From positions 3,601,001 to 3,665,000 of the forward strand of contig NC_057820.1 of the NCBI RefSeq assembly GCF_910594005.1: a DNA stretch of 64,000 nt, written 5' to 3'. A program made the position numbers and the translations under genes. The DNA is from Cervus elaphus (lineage: Eukaryota; Chordata; Mammalia; Artiodactyla; Cervidae). This document shows, piece after piece, positions 1 through 11,100 of this stretch. The notes under the pieces were generated by a model. That model was not told where the DNA came from, did not search any database, and saw only the letters and a program-made list of their open reading frames with translations. The stretch's first letter is position 1, and each line of letters starts with the position of its first letter.

Positions 1-1749
1 GAGAAGAACACAAATAGCTGAAGGGAAACCCTATCCCATCAGCGAGAGAATGCAGCTGAGGGTCAGGAGGTCATGGGGGGTCGTCACCCACTGGCACTGC
101 TGAGCTGCGCCCGGGGGACTCCCTGCTGACCTTGACCTGGGACGGGGCCAGCGCTGACAGGTGTCTGACCCAGGAATGAGGCTCACAGGCCGGGCTGGGG
201 TAGACGGCAGGACGCGGGGCTCCCTAAGGGGTCTTTGGAGAGGGCAGGCAGGCTGGCGGAGGCAGACGCCCCGAGAACCCAGCCTCTCCCCACAGTGCCC
301 CGCAACTCCTGGGCTTCCCGGAGGACGCTCTGCGGGGCCGCAGGGAGGGGATGGGGGGCGCCTCTGCCGCCCGCCCCGTGACCTGCAGTGACCCCTTCTG
401 AGCCGGTCTCAGACCCCATTTGTGACACGTGGGACTGGATGCCAGGGTCCCCCCTCCCACATGCGGGAGCTGCTCTGGGGGTGCGGATGACCCCTCGCAG
501 GCTGAGTTTCTTTTCTGCGGAAGCGAGCTAAGGCTTCCCACTGCCCCGGGCTTCATCCTGGACTCCTCGCAGCCGGGGGGTCCTAGCCTGGGCTCCAGGG
601 TGTCCCCACCTCTGGGGGGAGGCTCTGGCCACCCGAGAGACCAGGGAGGGGGTGGGGTGGGGCCGCCTCCAGTTTCAAGGCAAAAGGTGAAACCCCGCCC
701 CCAGATTCTCCCCGAGTCCCTGATTCTAGGCATTGGTGAGCGAGGGGGTCGAACTGTGTGGGAAGCGGGGGGCTGGCTCCTGGGGCACCTCTGCGGCCCC
801 TTGCTGTGTGTGACCCCAGGGCAGCCGCTCCCTCTCTGGGCCTCAGCGGCTCTGTCTTCAAGACAAGGCGGGCACTCCCTGTCTGCCCTTCACGCTCTGC
901 CTTTCTAACCTCTCCTGGTTCCTGGGTTTCTGCGCGGCTCCCTCAAGCCAAGAGGGAACGCAAAACACTGGGCATCTGTCTCGAGGCCGCTCCCGGGACT
1001 GGAAGCCGCCCATGGAGGGCGGAGCTGGGGGGAGCTTTGCTTTTGGTGGCGGGACCCCAGGAGAGAAGGCTTTGGGGGGGGGGCGGGGTGGAGGAGCATT
1101 TCTGGGCGTTCGGCAAACGGGGTTCCCAAGAACGGGGGCTAAGAACCACCTCTCCCCCCAGAAACCGAAAATGGCTACCTAGAGAGGTATTTACATCTTC
1201 TCTGCAGGTTAAAAAGAGGAAGGGGACCCCGGAGGGAGGCCGGGAGTGTGGCGTGGGGGGGCCGCAGCAGGCTTTCCGGATTCTGGAGGGTGAGCACGAC
1301 CCCCGCAGAGGGACGGCCTGTGAGCGGTGGGAGCTGCCTTCCTGGGGGTTCCGAGGAAGAAAGCGGGGCTCCGCATTCCTCCGGGGACAAGAGCCCCCGG
1401 TGCAGGTGATGGGAGGCGGGGGGTGGGGGGTCTGCGCTTCCGAGAGTCCGGCAGGCTCACCCCCCAGTCTCAGGGGGCCCGGCCTCGCCTATGAGAAGTC
1501 AGGCCTCCTCGCCGGAGTGACGGGGTGTGGGCTTCGAGCTGGGGGCCGGGGCGGGGCGGGCTCGAGCTGGACGGGGCGGGGGCAGCTGTCGGCTGGCGTG
1601 GACGCGGCGGGAGGAGGAGGAGGCTTTCCCGAGGTCTCCGCGGGGGTGCGGGTCCCACCCCGAGCCGGGGGGCGGCGGTGTGGTCCTGGGCCCTCCGCGG
1701 GGTATGACGCGGCGGAGAGGAGAGCGTTCCGGGCGCGGCCTCCGCGGCC
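1..1749 (-). other. 3' UTR and/or downstream flank of SORCS2
   Basis: The sequence beyond the SORCS2 stop codon is GC-rich and has runs of G on the plus strand (for example near 1073-1086). On the minus strand I see no AATAAA or ATTAAA hexamer, so the cleavage site cannot be placed; the 3' UTR may run past the left edge. The open frames here, on both strands, have no recognisable domain and are explained by GC-rich composition. A weak MIR-like piece lies around 800-870. Nothing else is identified. Confidence 0.5.
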
Positions 1750-2110
1750 TCAGCTCACCAGGTAGCTGTGCATCTCCCGGGAGCTGACGCTCAGGACCAC
1801 GCCCGAGTGATTCCCTGGAGGAGAGACCCGGTGTGAGCGCGCGGCCGGCCCAGCGGCGCGGGACCGGGGCCGGCGGCGCGCGGGCGCGGTGCGTGCGGCC
1901 TCCGCCGACGTGCGGGGCATCCCGAGCTTCCTCCCGCCATCGTCGTGCGGGTCGTGCCTGGACGCGGGTGCGGAGGTTGTGGGGTGGGCGGGTGACTGAG
2001 GGCGGGTCTCCCGGTGCCGGCACAAGCAGTGGACCCAGGGGGCCTCGGGGTGAGGCCGCGCCCGCCACCCGCCCCCACCGCACCCACTGACCTGCAGGGG
2101 GGCCGGCCCC
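1540..2110. promoter_or_regulatory. CpG-rich block (CpG-island-like) over the last exon and last intron
   Basis: From about 1540 to 2110, and most densely at 1680-1960, CG dinucleotides are frequent (runs such as gcgcgcggccgg and cggcggcgcgcgggcg). Much of the surrounding DNA is GC-rich but CpG-poor. The block spans the last coding exon and the start of the preceding intron. It meets the look of a CpG island by eye; I did not compute the ratio. Such 3' islands can be intragenic promoters or simply unmethylated GC-rich coding ends; no TATA box or other core promoter element is evident. Confidence 0.5.
1750..1814 (-). CDS. SORCS2: SORCS2 exon W19: C-terminal tail and stop
   Basis: This last coding exon follows the acceptor CCAG at 1818-1815. 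It starts in phase with one base carried from W18 and encodes NHSGVVLSVSSREMHSYLVS followed by TGA at 1752-1750. It forms the extreme cytosolic C-terminus (residues 752-772 of the window product), which ends in the same SREMHSYLVS as the human protein as I remember it. The exon is 65 bp including the stop. The match and the phase make the call secure. Confidence 0.93.
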
Positions 2111-5100
2111 GGCATCGGCAGCAGGGGGAGGTAGGCGGGGCTCTGTGCCCCCCGGGCAGGGGGCACTGCAGGGCGGCCCGGTGAGGCCCCGGGCGGCGGC
2201 GGGAGAGAGAAGGGCACAGGGACCGTCAGAAATGCAGGGGTCCGCCAGGGTCCCAGGCGGGGCCGCGTTCTGAGACCCCTGGGGAGCAGAGGCGTGGCCG
2301 CTGGCTGCCTGGAGCCCCCACCTCCCGGGCGCACGGAGACGGAGCGGCGGAGAGGTTCCAGCCGGCCGTGGGGACCACGGGGTCGTGAGCTGGCCTGGGG
2401 CTTTGGGTCCAAGGTCAGCCACCTGTCCACTGGGCCGCCTGGGTGGGCGACGTCACCTCTCTGTACCTCACTTCTAGCTGTTTAAAAGGTGGGGACGACG
2501 ACTCCGCCTCCCACAGTCCCAGGGACACGGCAGATATGGGTTGAGGGGATAAAAGGGCAGCGATGACACCCCTTCCCCCAGGTGGCAGCTTGCCGGCGCG
2601 TCCTCGGGCCCCACTGGGGACATCACAGCACCCCAGGGCCGGGGCGTGCAGGGCAGGTGGGGTGCAGAGCGACTATTAAGGGTTGGGGGAGCAGGGGCCC
2701 CAGGGTCTGGACTCCAGCCCCTTCCCTACCAGCTGTGTGGCCCTGACCCCGGGCCAGTCCAGGTCTCAGCTCTGAAAAGGAGCGCCCCTGCTGGGCTGTG
2801 GAGGAAGCCATGCAGCTTGAGCACTCAGCGCTCACGCTGCCTGGAGCACTCAGCGCTCATGTGGTCAGGAGCACTCAGCATTCATGTGGCCTGGAGCACT
2901 CAGCGCTCATGTGGTCAGGAGCACTCAGCATTCATGTGGCCTGGAGCACTCAGCACTCACGCGGCCGGGTGGGCAGCTCCAGTGCTCCGGTGGGACTTAG
3001 GGCTCCCGGGCCTCAGTCTCCCCACGGGTTGAGGAGGGAGTGGAGATGGGGCGTGCTATCCCATCAGAGTGTGTGTCCCCTCCAAAGATGGACAGATCAT
3101 GGTCACCTCAACCGCAGAGTCAGAACCAAGGGCCAGCGGTGACGGCCAGGAGAGGTGGAGCGGCTGCCAGGCTGTCCCCTCCCTGGTCTCTGCCACTCAG
3201 AGGCCGCAGGGGGCGCGGGGTGGACGGTGCAGCGGGCTGAGCCGGCTGCAGCGTTATCACCAGCAGAAGCTTCGAGGTGGTGGGGCTCAGCCCGCGAACA
3301 CCCGCTCATGAGAGGCCCCGAGAGAGAACTGGAGGTCAACACAGACCCCCACCCCCAGAGGAGGCCGCTGAGTGGGCGGCCGCTCCATCTTCCCTGCTGG
3401 CCGTCGGCGGGGGGCAATGGGGTCATGGAACAGAGACGCTGTGCGCACTGTAAAGGGCTGTCACACGTTATGTCCATGTGCGCACGGCCCAGGGCATCGT
3501 CCTCCCAGTGACGGGAGGGATGCCGGGAGCGCGGAGGGGGTGACTGCCGAGAGAGGCCCCGGGGACCCCCAGAACACAGCAGCTTCGCTGTGGAAGCCAG
3601 CTGTCTGCCCCACCCCTCGGGGGACTGTGGGGACGGGCATCCGGGGTCCCGGTCCACAGGCAGCCCCAGGGGACTCCTGCCATCACCCGTCAGAAGGAGG
3701 GGACCCAGGGTAGGGCCCGCCTGGCCCCAGGCCTGGTGGTGGAGGAGGGGTTCCTGGGGGAGGGGGTGTTGGGGGGCGGGCGTTACCTAGAGTCTGTGGG
3801 TGGAGCTCGTCCTCTATGAACTCCTCACCCTGGATGGCGCTCTGCACGCCCTGGCTGTGGCTCACGGGGCTCGTCATTTCCTGCTCCTTCTCGTTGTGCA
3901 TCTGGGCATACACGGTCCTGCCGGGGCGTTTCCTGCAAGGCGGCAGGCGGTGGGGGCGGAAATCAGGGCTCTGCCTGGGATGTCTGTCCCTGGAGGCCCC
4001 CAGCCCACCCCTCTGTGCGGTGCTCTCATTGTTCCTGGGTCTGCCTCCTGCACCACCTCTGTGCCAAGCCACCTCCTCCAGGAAGCCCTCCTGCGCCACC
4101 TCTGCGCCAAGCCACCTCCTCCAGGAAGCCCTCCTGCACCACCTCTGTGCCAAGCCACCTCCTCCAGGAAGCCCTCCTGTGCCACCTCTGGGCCAAGCCA
4201 CCTCCTCCAGGAAGCCCTCCTGCGCCACCTCTGCGCCAAGCCACCTCCTCCAGGAAGCCCTCCTGCACCACCTCTGGGTCAAGCCACCTCCTCCAGGAAG
4301 CCCTCCTGCGCCACCTCTGTGCCAAGCCACCTCCTCCAGGAAGCCCTCCTGTGCCACCTCTGGGCCAAGCCACCTCCTCCAGGAAGCCCTCCTGCGCCAC
4401 CTCTGGGCCAAGCCACCTCCTCCAGGAAGCCCTCCTGCGCCACCTCTGCACCAAGCCACCTCCTCCAGGAAGCCCTCCTGCGCCACCTCTGGGCCAAGCC
4501 ACCTCCTCCAGGAAGCCCTGCTGCGCCACCTCTGCGCCAAGCCACCTCCTCCAGGAAGCCCTCCTGCGCCACCTCTGCACCAAGCCACCTCCTCCAGGAA
4601 GCCCTCCTGCGCCACCTCTGTGCCAAGCCACCTCCTCCAGGAAGCCCTCCTGTGCCACCTCTGGGCCAAGCCACCTCCTCCAGGAAGCCCTCCTGCACCA
4701 CCTCTGCACCAAGCCACCTCCTCCAGGAAGCCCTCCTGCACCACCTCTGTGCCAAGCCACCTCCTCCAGGAAGCCCTCCTGTGCCACCTCTGGGCCAAGC
4801 CACCTCCTCCAGGAAGCCCTCCTGCGCCACCTCTGCACCAAGCCACCTCCTCCAGGAAGCCCTCCTGCACCACCTCTGGGTCAAGCCACCTCCTCCAGGA
4901 AGCCCTCCTGCGCCACCTCTGTGCCAAGCCACCTCCTCCAGGAAGCCCTCCTGTGCCACCTCTGGGCCAAGCCACCTCCTCCAGGAAGCCCTCCTGCACC
5001 ACCTCTGGGCCAAGCCACCTCCTCCAGGAAGCCCTCCTGCGCCACCTCTGCACCAAGCCACCTCCTCCAGGAAGCCCTCCTGCGCCACCTCTGGGCCAAG

Positions 5101-8100
5101 CCACCTCCTCCAGGAAGCCCTCCTGCGCCACCTCTGCGCCAAGCCACCTCCTCCAGGAAGCCCTCCTGCGCCACCTCTGGGCCAAGCCACCTCCTCCAGG
5201 AAGCCCTCCTGCGCCACCTCTGTGCCAAGCCACCTCCTCCAGGAAGCCCTCCTGTGCCACCTCTGGGCCAAGCCACCTCCTCCAGGAAGCCCTCCTGCAC
5301 CACCTCTGCACCAAGCCACCTCCTCCAGGAAGCCCTCCTGCGCCACCTCTGCACCAAGCCACCTCCTCCAGGAAGCCCTCCTGCACAACCTCTGCAACAA
5401 GCCACCTCCTCCAGGAAGCCCTCCATCCTGTGAGCTCCCGCAGCCCTGGGTTTGCCTCTGCCCCGGCAAGCACTGTCTGTCTATCTCCCCTGAGGCGTGC
5501 TGCAGGGAGAGTGCGCTTCTTTGTCTCTTTCAGGTCCCTGTCACCCATCACCTTGGGGTTCTGATCATGTCAGCAGGTGTGTGTTTCCGCAAGGCATGCG
5601 ATGCTGACAAGCTCTGAGAGGTGTTTGCTGAGCCCTGCCCAGGTCCTGGGGCGTCCTCTGGTGCCCGTCCCCTCCAGGGCAGAGGGAAAGGAGATGGAGG
5701 GCACAGCCCCTCTCTGTCTCAGCTGGGACCGGGCTCAGGGCTCTGGGCCACGCTCCTTCGTGTGCGACTCCCACTTGGTTGGAGCAAAACTCCAAAGGGC
5801 ACATGGTTCCACTTTACAGATGAGGAAACTGAGGCTCAGTGGGAGGGTGGGCTTCCTCGGAGCCACCATCAGCAGTTCACCAACACGGGCAGTTCTCTGG
5901 AAATACTGAGATGGCGGGATGCACATTCAGGCCCCCGGGGTGGGCTGGGTCATGACGGGCCCCAGGGGACTACAGCACTGAGAGCCTCTGAGACTTAGGA
6001 GCTGCTTTTTACACGGGCAGGCCCAGCCCAGGCTGACGGCTGTGCCAGCCTGGAAACCCCAGCTCTCCACAAAGCTAAAGCCTCCGGACAAACAGGGCAT
6101 TTCTCACCATATTCTCTGATGGCCAGTCTTCTAGCTGGGCACACTCACTCCCACAACTGTGCTCCGCCCACGGATTCCATGGTAACCGCCCTCCCATGAT
6201 TAATTCACTAGGTGAGCCCAGTGGTCACACCTGCCTGCCTCTTCTTCTTCCCTTTTCCCCGCCTCCCTCCTGATTAGACCCCTTTTACAGATGAGGAAAC
6301 TGAGGCCCACAGGGAGGGGAAGAGACTGGCTGGACCGGCAGAGCTGGTCAGCAGCAGGCTGGATGGCAAGCTGGTCTGGGAGGCTGACCCAGCCCTGCTG
6401 CCGTCTGGGCTGTCCTGCAGGTTGGGAAGGGGAGTTGCCCAGCGTGAGTGGTCCTGGAGGACAGAGACCCAGAAGAGTCCCAGGCTGCAGGAGGGACCCT
6501 CGGCCTCCAAGGAGCAGGAGCCGGAGGCTCAGGGTGTCTCCAAACTGTTCCCAATGGTGACCCTGAGCGGGGAGACCCCGAGGCCACTGGAGCCGAACCA
6601 GCAGGATGGGGTGAGACGCGGGGCTCGGATCTCACAGCTGCATTTGCAGGGCATAAGCCTGGTGACACTCTTTGGCCTTTGTGTCCATCCCCGGGCCCTG
6701 TATCCAGGTCAGATCAGATTCTCCAGCCCCTCCAAGTGTGCCCATGAATAATCCTGACACTGCAGGCTATTAAACCCTACTGATGATGGCCGGCATCGAC
6801 GACTGCTACACTTCTGCCAGGGGCTGCACCACCACCCTGGGCAACTTCGCCAAGGCCAGTTTTGATGCCATTTCCAAGACCTACAGTTATCTCACCCCTG
6901 ACCTCTGGAAAGAGACGGTGTTCACCAAGTCTCCATATCAGGAATTTACTGACCATCTTGTGAAGACCCACACCAGAGTCTCCGTGCAGAGGACCCAGGC
7001 CCCAGCTGTAGCCACCACATAATTTTATAAAGAGAATAATAAAGTGAATGAAACCAGAAAAAAAAAATTAAACCCATTTTACAGATAAGGATCAAGGTCA
7101 GAGGGGAGGAGGCATCACAGCCCCTCTGAGGACTGCACGCTGAGCTTGCCACCCACCCAGCCTCATTCCAAGCCCCTGCCTGCTCCACCCTGGGGTCACC
7201 ACCCCACCCTGACTCCTCCCCGAATGAAGCTGGAGCCCTCCTCGCCGTGGGGTGCCTGGCACAGGGCAGCTCTGGCTCAAGCTTGTGGAGGGAGGGGTGG
7301 GTGAGCACTGGGGGGAACATGGGTGGTGGAGGGCACGGCCTGGGGTCAGACCCTCACTCCTCAGCTGTGTGGCCCTGGGACAATCGCTTAACCTCTCTGA
7401 GCCTGGGTTTCCTCATCTGTAAAATGGGTGCGTGGAGCAGAGGGGAGGATCGGGTGGAAGACACTCCCTGGCTTGTGAGTGGCCAGCTGCCCTTGGGGAC
7501 CGAGATAACTCAGGACCAGCGTGCGGGTCCAGGTGAGGCCCCCTCCCTGTCCCGCGGCCCATCGAGGGCACAGTCCCAGCCCTCTGTGGCCCTTGGGCCC
7601 CACCCACATGCCCGGTGAGCCCAGGGAGGCCAGGCCTTGCCTTTTGAACTTGTACAGGATGAAGGCCCCGACAGCGAAGAGCCCGCTGACGAAGAGGATC
7701 GCCACCGCCCAGTAGCCGCCTCCGCCTCCCAGGCTCGGGGAATCTGTGGGCAAAACAGCCTGTGAGCGCTCAGAGTGGGCAGCGGCCGCCCCCGGAACCT
7801 GGGACCCCACTGTGTAAATCCCGGCCCTGGTCCTTCCCCCCTAGAAAGTGGACACAGCTTTATGCAGACCGATGCTGGCGTGGACATGCGTCTTCATGGA
7901 GCAGAAAGCCACCCTTTGGCTCCTGCCAAGATTCTTGCCCCAGAGCGGGGAGGACGGTCCATGGTGGGCGTGGGGGCAGAGTGCATCTGAGACCCTACGT
8001 GTGCGCTCAGTCGCGTCCGACTCTGTGACCCCATGGAGCCCGCCAGGCTCCTCTGTCCAAAGGATTCTCCAGGCAAGAATACTGGAGTGGGTTGCCATGC

Positions 8101-11100
8101 CCTCCTCCAGGTGACCTTCCTGACTCAGGGATCGAACCCAGGTCTCTTATGTCTCCTGCTCTGGCAGGCGGGTTCATTACCACTGGCACCGCCTGGGAAG
8201 CCCAATCTGAGACCCTAAATGACATAAATTAAAGCAAGAGCTCTGTGCGTGTCCACGGGGGAGGGCAGCAAGGCTTACCAGGATTTAACTGATGAACACC
8301 GGGCCAGGAGGGACATGTGGTCAGCAGAGGGGCCCCTCTGCCCCCAGTGTACACAGTAGCCAGCGTCATCTGAGGGGCCTGGGTGCCCGCCCATCCCACC
8401 TTGCAGAGGCGAGCCCGGCCAGGGCCCTCACCTGTGTCCACGTCCCTCATGGCCACCACGACCCGGACCCCGCCACGCAGGAGGAAGCTGATCTTCTGTG
8501 CGTTCAGCACCTGCTGGATGGCCGTGAGCCTCTGAAAGCACAGAGCGGGGAAGACGGAGGGGGTCTTCAGGGTCCCAGCACGGGGAGTGGGAGAGCGGGG
8601 CAGACGTCCGCCCTGACCCTCTGGGGTCAGGGGGCTGGGGGAGGGCCCCTGCGCCTCTCTGGGCCTCAGTCATCCCATCTGTAAAATGGGACTGCTAGCC
8701 ACCAACCGTCACCAAAAACCTCTGATGGGACACAAGGTGATCCAAGCGTGACCCTGCCCTCAGACAGCTCTGGTTTTAGTTGGCACCACGGAGTGTGGTA
8801 ACCCAGGGATGTCCAGGAGGCCCCTGACCCCAAAAGTAATCAGGGGAAGCTTCTCGGAGGTGGAAGACCAAGAAAAGGACAAGACAGGGACAGGGCAGGT
8901 GACCCAGGCAGGTGAGCGTCCCCGCACCTGATACAGAGAGCTCCTAGGGGTGGTACTGCAGGATCGTGGGGTGGAGGAGGGCTAGTGGGCCTCTGGGGCA
9001 CCCTACTGGTTTGGGAATTCACAAGCAGGGAGTTTCTGGGGTTCAGAAGGGAGTCAGCCAGCCCACACGGGTGTCAGGGGTCACCTGTCTGCACAGGTGG
9101 GGGCAGAGGTGCTGGGGAGAGAGGCCCCCAGGGATGGGGGTCCTGTGGCTCCGCTCCCGGGGTCTCTGGCGGGGGGTGCATTCCCTGGGGACTCTGGCCA
9201 AGCCTCCCTGGGCAGCGTTTTGGCATCTGGGACTTGGTTTCTGTTCACAGAATGAGGGTGCTGGGCTGGCCTGTCGCTTACACAGCTCCCCACCTGGAGG
9301 ATCTGGGAGGCACCTGCTTCTGCCCCTTGAACTGAGAACAGAGAGGTGCCAACACAGGAGTGGCTGCCAGGGGCTGGAGGGGGGCAGGGGGTGACTGCTG
9401 GTGGGGGCGGGGTTTCCTCTGGGACGATGAAAAGGCTCCTTTGGGAGGACTTAAATGGTAGTAGTGGTCGCATGGCTGTGAATATACTAAAAACCACCGA
9501 CTGGTACACTTCACAAAAGTAAACGTTATCTCAGAAATAGAAAAAAAAAGAACCAGAACCGCAGCCAAGCTCAGGACTAGTCGTGGACACCGATGCCCAC
9601 GCAGACGGTCTGGAGAGAGTGGCCAGCGCTGAAGTGGGGCTGCAGCACGGCCCGCGGGACCCCTGTGGGTGGGTGGCAGCACCCGTTTTACAGACGAGGT
9701 TGGTCATCACTTTCCTTCCAAGGAGTAAGCGTCTTTTAATTTCACGCCTGCAGTCACCATCCGCAGTGATTTTGGAGCCCCCCCACAATAAAGTCTGCCA
9801 GTGTTTCCACTGTTTCCCCATCTATTTGCCATGAAGTGATAGGTCAGGATGCCATAATCTTAGTTTTCTGAATGTTGAGCTTTAAGCCAACTTTTTCACT
9901 CTCCTTTTTCATCAAGCGGCTCTTTAGTCCTTCTTCACTTTCTGCCATAAGGTGGAGTCATCTGCATATCTAAGGTTATTGATATTTCTCCTGGTAATTT
10001 TGATTCCAGCTTGTGCTTCTTCCAGCCCAGCATTTCTCATGATGTACTCTGCATATAAGTTAAATAAGCAGGGTGATGATATACAGCCTTGATGGACTCC
10101 TTTCCCGATTTGGAGCCAGTCTGTTGTTCCATGTCCAGTTCTAACTGTTGCTTCCTGCCCTGCATACAGGTTTCTCAAGAGGGAAGGGGGGGAGTACCTC
10201 ACAGTTTACGTTGAACACTCACGACAGTGGGGGGCGTACCCCCCACCTCCTTTCCTTCCAACCCTCCCTCTGAAGTGCCCCCAGTGGGTGCAGCCTCTGA
10301 GACTGGTGCTGGCAGCCGGGTTTTTCAACTGGCCACTGACTAACCTCCAGAGACACCCATCATCAGCGCTGGAGCTTGGCTGGGAGCCCCGGGCTCAGAC
10401 GTGGCTGCCCTCTGGGCTGGGCTGTGGGTCAGGCCGGCACCGTCTCGGGTCCACCTGGAGGCCGCACAGGCGTGCCTCGAGCGTGGCTCTGCAGCCAGAG
10501 CGGGGGTGGGGCATGGAGCCCACGCTGTGCTTCCTGGCGGGGGTCTCACTGAGCCTCGCTTCCCTCGTCTGTAAAACGGGCGCTACCACCCAACCACAGG
10601 GGTCCTGCGGGCCGTGCTGCAGCCTGCAGCCTCAGCCTCAGCGCTGGCCACTCTCTCCAGAACGTCTGCGTGGGCATCGGCGTCCACTAGTCCAGAGCGC
10701 GGCTGTGGTTCTGATTCTTCTTTTGTTTTGAGATAACGCTTACTTTTGTAAAGTGTACCAGTCAGTGGTTTTTTAGTATATTCACAGCCATGCGATGGCT
10801 ATTACCATTTAACTCCTCCCAAAGAGACCTTTTCATCCTCCCAAAGGAAACCCCGCCCCCACCAGCAGTCACCTCCCTCCCCCAGACCCTGGCAACCACT
10901 CCTGTGTTGTCTCTGTGGATTGGCCGATTTGGACATTTCATATAAATGGAATCGCCCAATCAGTGGCTTTTTGTGACCATCTTCTTTCACTTTGCAGCAT
11001 GCTTCCAAGGTTCACCCACGTTGCAGCCTGGACCAGAATGTCACTCCTGTTCCTGGCTGAGTAATATTCTGCTGTGTGTATGGACCACCTTCTCCTCACC

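Larger units (their letters stand above)
1815..3828 (-). other. Intron W18-W19: contents
   Basis: The first part (to about 2110) continues the CpG-rich block. The rest is GC-rich unique sequence, with a weak MIR-like stretch near 2440-2500 and the 25-bp tandem repeat at 2819-2968 listed separately. The long overlapping open frames here are composition artefacts. No other gene or RNA is seen. Confidence 0.6.
3933..7640 (-). other. Intron W17-W18: contents (GC-AG intron)
   Basis: This 3.7-kb intron begins with a GC dinucleotide (7640-7639) and ends with AG (3934-3933). It holds the 43-bp minisatellite (4043-5426), MIR fragments (about 5811-5850, 6281-6330 and 7355-7432) and the RPS2 retrocopy (6778-7066). 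The remaining sequence, about 5430-5800 and 5850-6280, shows nothing I can name. Confidence 0.7.

Noticed and set aside
1..1749. Polyadenylation signal of SORCS2
   Set aside because: I searched the minus strand for AATAAA, ATTAAA and close variants and found none I would trust, so no terminator is listed.
758..2430. Long open frames (335, 307 and 226 codons) in the GC-rich left end
   Set aside because: Except for the last 21 residues of SORCS2 at the end of one minus-strand frame, they have no family resemblance, overlap on both strands and reflect GC-rich composition.
3787..3932. Extended W18 as the main form of the exon
   Set aside because: The shorter form has the better donor and gives IQGNHSGVV, matching human as remembered; the extension is kept only as a possible variant.
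4043..5426. CRISPR-like array
   Set aside because: Repeats are head-to-tail with no unique spacers, and the genome is mammalian.
3683..5617. Very long open frames (up to 622 codons) on both strands over the 43-bp array
   Set aside because: The 43-bp period shifts frame every unit and the unit lacks stops in most frames, so several frames are open at once. The products are pure repeats (for example LLQEALLRHLCAKPPPPGSP) with no domain, start context or splice logic.
6783..7023. A functional RPS2 gene
   Set aside because: Only the C-terminal quarter is present, intronless, with poly(A) and target-site duplication; it is a retrocopy.
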